Below, one piece after another: positions 13,001 through 25,800 of a stretch of DNA of 64,000 nt. Position numbers and translations under genes: made by a program. Source of the stretch: Glandiceps talaboti (Eukaryota > Hemichordata > Enteropneusta > Spengelidae); contig NC_135562.1 of NCBI RefSeq assembly GCF_964340395.1, forward strand, positions 13,001,043 to 13,065,042, read 5' to 3'. Each line of letters opens with the position of its first letter. The first letter of the stretch is position 1. The notes beneath the pieces are model-generated. The model was not told where the DNA came from, ran no database searches, and saw nothing but the letters and a program-made list of their open reading frames with translations.

Positions 13001-13226
13001 TCTGTGAATATACATGTATTAGTTGTTTGATTGAAAAAACAACTCCAGCAATGGCTAGTGCAGTTTTAAGAATTATCTTAAATTAGGATATGAAATGATA
13101 TGGTAATATAAGTATGAATTGCAGCTATAGGCTAATAATTAATATTAATGAAACATGTGGGTGTTTTAACTTCAATTTTTTACAATTATTGCACGACAAT
13201 AATCTGCTATCATATTTCCACCACAG
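10061..13226. other. Non-coding stretch just upstream of the start-codon exon
   Basis: I see no supported exon. It contains a 42-bp tandem duplication (about 11139-11222) and an old direct duplication (about 11554-11690 against 12052-12260, sharing GTTGTATCAAC and CTGATAACC words). An RFX-like site GTTGCTTAGTAAC lies at 10538-10550. The 3' end is the acceptor of the start-codon exon (AG at 13225-13226). Confidence 0.4.
10538..10550 (+). promoter_or_regulatory. RFX X-box-like motif
   Basis: GTTGCTTAGTAAC has the two half-sites of the RFX X-box (GTNRCC, 0-3 bases, RGYAAC) with one mismatch in the first. RFX factors drive ciliary genes in animals. A single match in AT-rich DNA is weak evidence. 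Confidence 0.25.
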
Positions 13227-13235
13227 ATTGCCATA

Positions 13236-13877
13236 ATGAATCCAACACCCCCAGAACCGCCTCCACCAGGGGGAGGTGGCCCCGGAGGCAAATCCAAGGC
13301 TAAGAAGGTGATGTTTTACAAAAGTGGAGACACAAACTTTGCCGGCCTACAGCTAGCTGTGACGCAGAGACGATATAGAAGTTTTGAATCATTACTGAAT
13401 GAACTAAGTTCCAAAGTACAATTACCATTTGGAGTACGTAGTATACACACGCCAGGAGCAATACATCATATAAACGAAGTCGAACAACTACGAGACGGAC
13501 AATCCTATTTGTTATCATCAACGAAGAAAGCGAAACCGTTAGATGTTGCGAAAGTTGCCAAACCAAAAGCATGGCACAATGTGCGGCCATTGACACCAAA
13601 TCGTGCCCGCATCTTAGCACTACGAAAACAATCAGCTCATAGCTTACCTGAGAGTCGTAACTTTTTTGTAGGTGTGTCACCAGGGGCTGCGTCGGCCCCA
13701 CCACCTGACTTTAAGAAACCCAAGAAAGTGACAGTGTGTAAGAATGGAGAACCTGATAAAAAACATGTGATGCTTTTAAATAGAAGATCAGCTCATTCTT
13801 ATGAAATGTTACTACAAGATATCAGTGATATGTTTAAAATGCAAGTCCATCTGTTGTATACTGGTGACGGTCAGAAG
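13236..13877 (+). CDS. Coding exon 1: start codon, DCX1 and most of DCX2
   Basis: This exon has 214 codons and ends QK|gtaagt in phase 0. It opens with a Pro/Gly-rich tail ([16 protein letters not shown]) and a basic KSKAKK. DCX1 follows, with VMFYKSGD, then [13 protein letters not shown], and [11 protein letters not shown] as the last strand. A basic linker ([20 protein letters not shown]) leads to DCX2, with [12 protein letters not shown], a [13 protein letters not shown] helix and LLYTGDGQK. Basic DCX linkers contribute to microtubule binding in the doublecortin family. Reading past the donor gives only a low-complexity Cys-Val tail from the GT repeat, so the splice is preferred. Confidence 0.9.
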
Positions 13878-16800
13878 GTAAGTGTAAATGGAATGGGTGT
13901 GTGCGTGTGCATGTGTATGTGTATGTGTACATGTGTGCATGCATGCGTGCGTGCGTGTGTGTTTAGTAGGAGCGGTCTGAGGTTGGAGGGGAGGGTCCAG
14001 CAGTTACTGGTGGCCTGACAATAACTCACTTTTGACTATTTGTATGTGTGTGTATGTAGTGGGGCTTGAGATGTATTGGATTGGGAGTGATTCATTACTT
14101 AATGGCATTGGTCAGATAGTAAGTAATGGTTTGTATGGACTGGGGATGGGGGTTTGGGGCATGGTTCATTGATAACTGGTTAGATAGTAAGTAAACATGT
14201 ATGATTGTCAGAAGGCAAGTTATGTCAGTTGACAATATATGTGGGTGGGGGTGGGGGTGGGCGTGGAGCGTGGGGTGACATTGGGAAGGGGTTCATCCAT
14301 TAATATCAATTGTAGTGTTTTAGGCATGTTGATAAATAGGTAATGTGACTCAGTATAAACTATAGTGTAGATAGTTTTTACCTTCCAACCATAATTGTTG
14401 GTATTCTATGTGACTTGAAGAAGAAATTGGCACCAGGATTCCATAAAATTGAAAGTACTTTAAAATTTGTAATAGTCAGTTTTGAAGATTCTGCTATGAG
14501 TTTAGGGATGCATACTACCGTATAATGAATACTATGTATTATTGATATGGTTACTAGGGTTGTCTAGTCAGCTGTCAGCCAGGGTTGTCTAGCCACTAAA
14601 TGGATTGATTACTCCACCAGATAATACATATTTGATAAGGCCCAAGATATGTTTGTATGAATGTCTTCCTTTGATAGCTATTTCACTTCTTGGTTACTAT
14701 GCAACATAGATTTTAATAGGAAATGACATTTTATTTTATTGACAATTTCTTTGTAATACATTGTGTAACTGTTTCTTATTCACTGATGCAGTAGTTATAT
14801 TCAATGCTCGGCTTCAAGGTGTTTACAGTGTATTCTTTAATGTATTTTTTTCTGGAGTCATGTTGGTCATATGGTTAGAAAGTTGGCAGGAAATCTGGCA
14901 GTCATACTGTAACTATTTGTTGCACTGTCCTTGAACAAAATTCAACCCAAGATTGTGTCTTACACTCAGTTCAGCTGTATAGGATCTTGGTAGAATATAT
15001 ACTCGTACCCGTATATTGCTATGATAGCAGTACTCTAATGTGAGAATATGGTATAGATTCTCTCGACTTTTTAATAAAGGGCTATGGTTCAATCTTGATT
15101 AGTATTATCTTAAACATGGGGTTGTTCTTTTGTTCTGGCCCAACTTATTCTATAGCTGTGCCAGACTACTGGTTTTGACACCTAGATTTTTTAATCAAAA
15201 TCCAAATTAGGCCAAATTAAAAGTGTTTTTGCAATATTTCACTGTACAAACAGACAATAGATGAACACAAATATAAAACTACTTATTGCAATTGAGGCAT
15301 CATAGTATACTATTTATAAATATGATATTCATGGTCTGAAGGAGATTTACAATGGTATTACAGTATACAGGGAAATAAATGTCACACAGATGACTTGGCT
15401 TGTAAAATGTAATTACAAAGAAAACATCTCAGTGCAGTCATCCGGAGACTACTACTGTCAATTACCAGTAAATAAATAAGATAGAGATATTATATAAACG
15501 GTAAGATGTACTTACTTAGAAACGGTAAATTAGAAACAAAATATGCAACGTTTTGATTCGTTAATGATACAAATCGTGATGACGTAATGACTTGTATTAC
15601 AGCTCTTTTCGAAGAAGCTTTGCCCAAGCTATCATAAACTATCAAGATCAGTGAGCCCTCATCACAAGGTTTCATGTTGAGATAGACACCATAAAGATAA
15701 CACACAAACATCACTTACACCATGTAGGCTCTGTATTTAGTCAATGGTATAAACAGTAACAGTAACAGCATGCATACTACTAGTATTACACAAGGTATAA
15801 TTTCTTGAAGTTCAAACAAAATCCATGGTCAGCAGAGAACTGTTTCTTTCATGCAGTTACTGTTTTATATCATTAACTAAATAAATAATCCACAATGTGT
15901 AAGTGATGTTTTTATGTTATCGTTAAGGCGTCCATCTCAACATGAAACCTTGTGATCAGGCTCACTGATCTTGATAGTTCATTTAATAGCTTTGGGCAAT
16001 CTTCTCTGAAAAGAAGGGTAATTATTCAATGTTAATGTTACTGTCAACTACCATCAATTTAGTCAGACATACTCATACTACAAACCATGACATTTTTGCA
16101 ACTAGAAAGTTTTTGCAATTTTAGCGTCTTCAGCTGGTTCTCAAAGACTAATTTTGACTAATTACCAGACTGGTACATTGTGTTCATGTACAAGAAAGCA
16201 TTTTAGTCACTACTTTTTTTTTCATTTCTATTTTCTAAATAAAATAAAATAAAAGTAAAAATAAGTCTATAAAAAATGGCCTGGTTTACGGTATCAGCTG
16301 TTCACATATATTCAACATCAGGAGATTATTTGTTTCCAGGGCATGTATATTTCTACTCGTAATGAACACATATAACTCATAAACTATTATATATTGTATT
16401 GGCATGTATATTTCGATATGTAATAAACATGTCTTTATCTCATAAACTTTAATATTTACATATCCGGTTCCACTATGACATTTCAATACCTAGTTCCTTT
16501 TTTCCGTGAAATCATAAAAATAAAGTATAGTCTCCAGAACCTGTTTTGATTTTATTTGCTACCTTGAAGTCAAATTTCAGAATTAATTTGATTTATTCTG
16601 TCAAAGTTCAAGATCATTCTGTTTACTGTTGATGATATAGAACATGTAGAGGCAAGGAGTGATATCATGTAATATTGATGGTTGCTAAGCAGCAGAGAGT
16701 GTGTTTGTTTCCTTAGTAACAAGTTAGTAAATAAATAAATAAACAGTAGTCAATGATTAGAGATTAATTATCGAATGATACTGTGTCCTCGGTTGAACCA

Positions 16801-19800
16801 CGTTGCATTCTTGCAAGTCAGGGTGTATTTTTTCTGCTGAACAGATGCAATGTGGTGTGTGTTTCAGACACTGCTGTCTGTGGTCTTACGACAATGCCGT
16901 ATACTTGTTGTGTTGTAGATTACATCATAATGTCAAAATCACAGTAAATATACAATATAGCAAACTTATAGATTTTATAATGCATACATTCCATTGTCAA
17001 TGGTAAACTGGGGATTGGTCGATGTGTGAGGGCGCCCTGACATGGAAACCTCACATACACCACAATTGTGAGTGACAATTGTATACATGTAAAATTGTCA
17101 TTCAAAGGACCCACATTTCTAAAGGTAGTTAATTAGTAATTTGTGTGTTGAATCTCATTGCTGGAGGTGTCTTGGATAATGTCATTGCTAAATCAATAGT
17201 TTGGCACGGTCTTTTTTTGTGGCCATCTCTAGGGCATTGTAATTTTTTAATCATGGTAATTTTGTTCTTTCACAAATGAATGTATTTATTTGACCAGATA
17301 ATTAGACCAAGTTACAAAGAACATATTAAAAAAAATATATATATACGAAGGCATACAAAAAGAAATAATAGCTTTAAGAAAGACATGATTGTTACTGGTG
17401 AGGACCACAAAAGAGTTTGGCAGAACTAGTCTTGTCCGTGGCCTGGACATTATCCTAAGTTTCAACACAATATAGAAACACAGCTCCTCTTTTGACAATG
17501 TGGTTATATTAGACAAAGAACATAGGTGGTTAGAAAGAGGGGTGAAGGAGGGACTACATGTATGTTGTCATAACTTGGCAGGCGCATACAACAATGCATG
17601 TGATTAGTAAAATTGCTCAACAGTTCTCATCACATGTCATTTCTACTGTTGTCAACTGTCATCAACACCATCTGTCATTAGATCAACCATCGGCCTGAAG
17701 AAACATCCAGGATAGAACGTAAAACTGTCGCCATTCAAAAACGACTACTAGGATACTAGATTGTAATTGCTTTGTTTAAAATAGAGACACAACTGAACAT
17801 ACAGAAAATTTGATATCCGTAACTAATACTGTATTCTTTGTTTGGTTGCCTACAGGTTGAAAGTCTATCAGCCATCTTTAACTGGCCAGATACAACATTT
17901 ATTGCTGCTGGCAGAGAAAAGTTTAAACCCAAACACTATGGGCCAGTACCAAACAGAGCTCCACTTAAACATCGAACCAAACCTAAGAAAGAAGAAGATG
18001 TAAAACCTGCCAGGAAAAGTAGTAAGTATACAGTGACTTTTTTAACATTTCAGTATGCAAATTATGTTTATTTTGTATATTGATGTATTTAGTGTAATAT
18101 ATTTTGTTTACTATTACACTTCTGTCATAGAATTATTTACCATTACAAGAAATATTGAGGCCATTGTTAACATATGTGTTTAGCTTTGTTTCCCTGGGGG
18201 GTCCCATCCAAGTTCACAGCAGGCCTCATCTAAGCCAGACTTGCCAATTATAATAAATCCATTTAGAGGGGTTGTACATTGTATAGGGATGGTAAAAATT
18301 ATTTTATTGAGTTCCCTAGGCATAGAGAAATGAAAATCTGATAAAACCAGTCTTTTAATGAGATATTATTCTGCATCTTTTTTTTATAGAAGGCAAATAC
18401 AAGGTGCTAGTAACTACAGATGAAAACCCAGCAGCTGGAACAGAGGCAACTGTTTCTATCACTGTGTATGGTACAAGAGGCAACTCAGGACCACTGTTAT
18501 TAGGTGGTGGTGATGGCAATACATTCCTACCAGGAAATGTAGACGAATTTACAGTAAGTTTGTGTTACCTCAACGGGCAATGTCTGGAGAGGTTATATGA
18601 ATTTTGGGCTCTGTTTGTTTGTTTGTTTGTTTGTTTGTTTGTTTGAGTGTGCCTGTGTGTCTGTGTGTGTGTGTGTGTCTGTCTGTCTGTCTGTATGTAA
18701 GTCAGTCTGTATGTTCATATATCTTTCCCAAGTCATTTTTCATTCATGCATGGACTTATTTCTTTACATTAAAAATGGAAAATGACAGCTACTGTATGAA
18801 GCATATGGACTTCACAGTGTATTTTTCCTCTTGTTATAGCATTGCAAAAAAATTGGTCACTCAATCAACCAATACCAACCAGTCAACCATCAATCAATCA
18901 ATCAATCAATTCACTATCGATCTATTCTATTACTCAACCAGCCAAGCTACACACTAATCAATCAAAATCAATCAATCCACCAACAACCAATTAATCAAAG
19001 GCATTATGTTAGTGCCAGAATACAAACACTTCTGTACACCAGCTAGAAAGTTAAAATATACCAAACGTTTACTTGAATGAATATTTTGACAGCTTGCATT
19101 TATAGAGCATAGCAGTTGACTATTTAGTAACCTGTCTGTGGTATTTATTTGTATGTACAGATTACAGTGGGAGATGTTGGTCGTCTGTATAAAATCCGTA
19201 TTGGTCATGACAATGGTGTAGAGTTTGCTGCATGGCTATGTGATATGGTAAGTTCATTTTCTAGAAATATGCTAATGATGTCATAAATATGCAAATAGTT
19301 CACAAATATGCAAATGATGTAACAACATATGAAAATTATGTCATACATGCAAATAACAGTAACAAATGTGGAAATAATGTCATAAATGTACAAATTATGG
19401 AACTAAATATGCAAATTAGTGTGAGTACATGGAACATTTTCCATGGAAATAACTCCTGCTAACATACTGTATACACATTATGCAAATTCTGATATATTTC
19501 TGTATTCAGTTTTTGTGAAAGACATCAAGAAAAGTTACACTAAATATGCCAGATAGTCAAATGAGTAATTTATAAGTCACAGTATCTGATTTCCCCCTGT
19601 CTTCGCCAGACACATCTTGAATAGAAAACCTCTTCCGCCAGATTGTTCATGCACCAAAATAAATATATTCACAGTACAATGAAGCAGTATATTACGCTCA
19701 CTTCATCTCAAAGGCTGCCCACATAATGAGATCATTACTCGTCATAGTGGAGAATAATCAATCAAATAAGGAATAATTAATGTTTGAATGCAAAGGTAAA

Positions 19801-22800
19801 TGAGACAGCCAATGTTTATTGATGGGTAAAGAAATGAAGTCTTTATTAGCACACTATTAACCACTAATTAATTGAATAAATAAACAAGTTACAGGTGAGT
19901 GAGCAGCAGTGATGCATGACAATATCATGTTAATAGAGGAAAGTATACCAGTTAGATGTAAAAAAAAAAATATTGTGTGGTTCCGATTACATTCAATTTT
20001 AAAATAGGTGGGGTTGGTAGATGTTTTATTTTATTTTATTATATTTTTTTTCATGTGTGAGTGTCTAGTTCAGGTTTTCCATTGTTTTCCATATGGGTTG
20101 TTCATTTCTTCCTATCAGATATACAGCTATTACAGATTGGAAGAATAGTTTTATATATTGTCTTTTTAAGTTGATGTCAGTTTCCACACCTACTGTTTCT
20201 TGCGAGACTTCGCGATTTTCGCGATTTTATTATAATTTTTCTTGAATACATTAAAAAAAGTTAGGGTCAGCATGAAAAACTAGGTGGGGTCGGGTAGGCG
20301 GACCCAAACAACTTTTTTTATTTGGCCTTAGGATGACAGAGGGAAATTTGTAATACATGTATGGTTATGGGTGTATATATATACATGTCCCATGTTGCCA
20401 TGACAACAGCATACATGTATATGACTTGTTATGTTGTCTTGGTGACAGTCACTATTGACACCTCATGATTGGTTGACAAGTGAAGTGTAGTGGCATTGCC
20501 ATGGTGACAAAGTTGACTAATTTCCATGGTGATTGGTAGAGTGTGACACATATTAGTACAGAGATTATAACATTTACTCCTAGGACGATTTGGTGACTGA
20601 TGAAGTTGATTTGTGTTGCCATGGTGACATGGTTGATTTGTTGCCATCTGTTAATACTGACTCTAATATGTTATCATTGCAGGTAAAGTTACAAGACATT
20701 CATACTGGCGATGAGTTGGTGTTCCCTTGTAATAGATGGATGTCAAAGGAAGAAGATGATGGTGAAATCTGTAGAGAGATACCAGTTATGAGACATGGAG
20801 AACAACTCTTTCCAGGTGTGTGTGCGTATGTGTGTATGTGTGTGTGTGTGTGTGTATGTGTGTGTGTGTGTGTGTGTGTGCGTGTGTCTAGGTACATTTA
20901 TATGTGTTTATAGATGATAGCCAATCCATGTATCTCTATTTATTGTCAACAGATAGACAGATAGGTAATGATAAACAGACAACAGGCAGACAGACAGAGA
21001 GACAGAGAGACAGACAGAGAGACAGACAGACAGACAGACAGACAAACAAACAGACAGACAGATATACCTAGTAGGTAGATTGGCTATCATTCAGACAAAC
21101 AAAGCAACGGACAGACAGACACAGACAGACAGACAGACAGACAAATTAAATTTACATACAGGCCTATTAAGTGTGGTGACAGAGTACAGTGTCAAAATTT
21201 ATAAATGTTGCACTGACTAATTTTTTGGTAGAAAGGAGCTGTCAGTGACATTTATTTCTTAAAGCTCATATGTGCTAATTTTATATTGTACACACAGTGT
21301 ACAAATATCAGGTGGCAGTGATAACCGGAGACTATTGGAATGCTGGTACTGAAGCTAATATCTATATCACCATATATGGAGAAAGAGGAGACACAGGTCC
21401 AAGACATTTACATAGATCTAAGAAATCCAGAATGTTTGAGAAAGGGCAGACAGATATCTTCTCAGTGGAGGCAGTATCACTTGGAGCTCCACAAAGAATT
21501 GTGATTGGCCATGACAACACTGAACCAGGTGAGTACACAACTGAAAGTGAGTTCTGATTGGCCATGACAACACTGAACCAAGTGAGTATGTCAACTGAAA
21601 GTGAGTTGTGATTAACCATGACAACACTGAACCAGGTGAGTATATATGTCTACTGAAAGTGAGTTCTGATTGGCCATGTCAATACTGAACCAGGTGAGTT
21701 CATATTTAAACTGGGAACAAGTTGTGATTGGCCATGACAATACTTGCCTATTCACAACTGAGCTGTGATTGGCCCTGACAACGATGAACCAGGTGAGTAC
21801 ACAACAGAGTTGTGATGTGCAAGCAATATGTTTTGTGATGTAGTGATTACTATATAGATAATGTAACATGGAATACTTGCATGTCTTACAGGGAAAGGTT
21901 GGTACTTGGAGAAAGTGATAATAATGGAGTCATCTGATGCACATGAAGAATATGTATTCCCCTGTCACAGGTATGTACTAATACAATTACTACTATAGTC
22001 AGCATTCTGATGTGTTATATTTTACAGTTTACGCCAGCCTGATGGTCTCAAGGAATAAACTACAACAAATGAACTGGCCAACATTTTATAGACCACACAC
22101 TCTCTGAATGAGACCCCCTAACCTAAACTTGTTTTGTACCATCAACAGCAAATAGTCAATACTGTCATATGCCACACATAAGATTTTTAATATATTGATA
22201 GTATATAAATGTCTATGCCATTTGTATGCTTATGAACTGCTAAATAAGCAGTTCAGTTTTTTAAGGACAGTTAATTTGTTCCTTTGTTATTATTTACAAA
22301 ATTCTACATCATGTTTTTAATTCTGTTTCATATAGATGGTTTGATGAAGGAGAGGATGATGGTAAAACAGTCAGAGAACTGTTTGTAGAAAGTAAACCAC
22401 CCCCAAGTAAGTTCGTTTCTCAGTTTCATGTACCCAACTATATGTAGCAGTAAAAGCAAACAAGCGAATAAAAAAATGAATGCTTTCAACTAACATTTAC
22501 AGAACCTCCACCCTATCTGACAGCACAACACTAACCTCTGGCATCACCTAAAAAACTAAATTACATGTTAGGAAACATTGTATTTACATCTATATTGTGC
22601 CCCCATTGTTAGGCCAAAAGATGTTGTTAAACAGCACTACTAGTGGCCAAACTATACAATCTTTTGTTTTTAAAATAACAGGAATATGGAGTACTCGACT
22701 TTTAAAGTTTTAGTTTGTACCCAATCAGCTTTTAATCTGACCAGGTACAACAAACTCTTTCGCATGACCATTCGTTATTTTGCCAGATCAGAAATGAGAT

Positions 22801-25800
22801 TGTTCTCAGTTTTAATAAAGGAAATGCTTGTCAACTTTACATGATATTTGTTAAACGATAGTTTACCCACATTTCTGATTTTCTCTAATTAATTGTTTTT
22901 CTTTCTTTCAACAACAGTCAGTGCATCTGAAAAAGATATGGTAAGTATCATGATGTTATTTACTCTCAAATACTGTATATAGTATTGTGTAATTACAGTG
23001 GGTAGTATTACAACAAAAAATGTAACGAAACAGTATTGAATTTTTTTGGTAATTTTATATACTTACAGTGAGCAGTAGATATAATACAACTAGACCACCT
23101 GTTGGAATTAAAATCATGTTAATTTTGTTTATTTATTTATTTACAGTGGGCAGTAGAGAAATGGAAATACAACAAGGATAATCAAATTATATTTTATTGT
23201 AAAGCCACTGGTAAGGCTGTCAGGATCAAAGCTGATGCAACCGTGGATGCAAATGGTGAATTTGATGGCAAAGACCCATTCTGTAAGTATGACAATAGAC
23301 CTGTTGCTGGTTCCAAGATGCATTGCATGTCTCTCCATACAGTGCCATGTATTGTGTACATGCTGAGGGCTTTGTACACGCTACTCAGGGGATAGTTGTC
23401 ACCTGACCATACCCTGGGTTCACCCATAGAATCCCTCTCTATCATTGATGGTGGTTAGCCGTTGTTCTATAAAATCTCTCATAATCAAAGAGGTCAACAT
23501 GTCTTTCCATCATTTCCTGACGAGAATGTTATTTCAGACGTAATAAAGACAAGACAAGACTAAATGTAACAACATAAGTGACGTCCTCTCGCGCAATGCA
23601 TCTTGGAACCAGAAAATTGACTATTGTATCATAACAAGTATAGCATATGATTTAAACTTTGTTCCACTTTTAAATCAGAATTTGTGTGTAACTTATTATT
23701 TTGTTTATCTTTGTATACAATTTAAAGTGTTTTTTTTTTAAAGGTTGGGGAACCTGGGTAACAGCAAGGAGGAAAGGGGTAAAAGTTGCATAGTGACCCA
23801 TACAATCTACCATAATTTTTGGTTTGGGAACCTGGTAAAATTACTAGGGAATCCTGGTAAATTTTACCTGCTTACTGCCCTTTAATATCAAAAACACTGA
23901 TTTACAATCAAGAGAATGTGTTTGAGATATATGATTTTATTCTTATGTGTTTCATAGATGTTAGCTAAAGGTAATGAAATGTCTACAAATTATTTGTTAC
24001 ATTTTCAATGCTGATATTTTCTATCAAATATGAAAAGCAAACATTTCTGAAATGAACAAACAGAAAAATTTCATCAAAATGAAATTAAAGTAGATTCCTG
24101 ATGCATTATCTCAAATATAAGATAAAACATGAAATTATGCCAAAAAAAAGATGAAATTTCAACAAATAATATCCTTAGCAAATCATGTGTGCCTCTTACC
24201 ACTGCAGTCAGGACTCAAACCCACCTAGAGTCTGGGACTAGGCTGTTGGTATTACTATTTCATTTTACACACATTTTTCAATTTTTTGGTACATCTTTTT
24301 TCAGCTCACTTTGAGGTACACAGAAGGAAAGGCACAATACGAGTATTCAGTAGTGTATTAAATCCGTCCTTACATTTAGCTGTAGACCATAATAAAGTAC
24401 TTGGACAGGTAAGTACTTTGCCTTAATTAATTTTTATTTGGTAGGTCAGATCATGTCCAGCACATTCAGATGGTGATGTCAATTTGATAGGTTTGGAGGA
24501 AAAACTAAACCAGACTTATTTCTGCCTTTAGTACCCTAAAGTCTTGTATTCATTACTGCTATCAACTTACATATGATTTGGGTGATAAAATAGCACCTTG
24601 TTATAACTTATGCAACTTTGAAATCTTGTAAAGGAGTCCTTCTGCGCTTAACATAAGTTCGGCCATATTGGGATTTCCTGCAAGGTTTTATTAGATAATC
24701 TCTGGAATCACGCAAAAAGTTATACTCCCAACATCTGTTGAACCAATGTGAATGTTTTGTATTTTGGCTCTAACTGATTTGTGTGCTTATTCAGCTGAAA
24801 TATTTATACTTCAAAATAAATCAGTAAAAATGATAAATTCTGAGTAACGTTATATGTGGAGTCATGATGGGTGAATGGTTAGCGTGACCGGCTTGGAATC
24901 TACAGGTTGCAGGTTCGAGCCCCGTCGCAGCCTGCTGTTTGTTTCTGAGTGGCTAAAGTCCTTGGGCAAGATTTGAACCACGACTGTGCCTCAGTCAACC
25001 CAGCTGTATAACTGGGGACCTGGTAGGATGTAGGTTGCTATGTGAAGGCTTTAATCCTATGCGCTTAAAATGGCTGCAATGGATTGTATGCTCCCCAGGG
25101 AGTTGAGGAAGACTAAAGGGTCGTTGTGCCGTTCTGATCTGAGCCAGGGGTAATAATTGTAAAGTGCTTTGAGCACGGACTGGGAAAGCGCTATATAAGA
25201 AACCAACATTATCATTATAGGTAATACAGGCAGACTCATTGAAGTTGGTGTGAATTAGCACTGCAACTTTAAAGTAATGTAGCTAGAAGTTCACAGTTAT
25301 AGCAAACCAATTATCAGCCAAAATAAAGTAAAGCTAAATGTGCTTCCTGCAAAAATCTTTGCTGACCAAAACGAATAAGTATAGTAAAGAGCTTGTCAAA
25401 AAACAGTTAGTAGAAAATAGATAGATGCAAAATATGAATGAATATTTTTAACTTAAGACGTTTTCCAGTACTACTATGCTATATAACAAATATTGCACTC
25501 ATATATGTACACTTATTTCTCACAATTTACTTAGTAACCTATTTGACTTTGAGCATGATTATAAGCACTGCATGTCATCTATATGCACACGACTGTGTGC
25601 AGTCTGTAAGGTATGCTGTGACAGGATTCCCTCACACATCGCTCAACCCCGAGAGAGGAGGCTGGTGAAGGCAGAGCGACACAGCGTATCTTACAGTCTA
25701 GACTATGAGTTGATATTGATAGATTTACAGATGTATGTACAACTGACATGATAGCTATAACCACAGACCCTACACGGACCCTATACAACATCACATGGGT

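Larger units (their letters stand above)
13878..17855 (+). other. Intron 1 (about 4 kb) with GT repeat and long inverted repeat
   Basis: Intron between the two DCX2 exons. It holds a degenerate GT/ATGC microsatellite (13905-13965) and a long inverted repeat (15606-16014, listed separately). I see no other exon. Short frames within it are unsupported. Confidence 0.7.

Noticed and set aside
13300-13704. 134-codon minus-strand frame
   Set aside because: Antisense of the DCX exon, which has clear domain motifs on the plus strand.
24880-24925. tRNA gene (B-box GGTTCGAGCCCC)
   Set aside because: No complete cloverleaf is seen and the sequence continues into a SINE core and tail.
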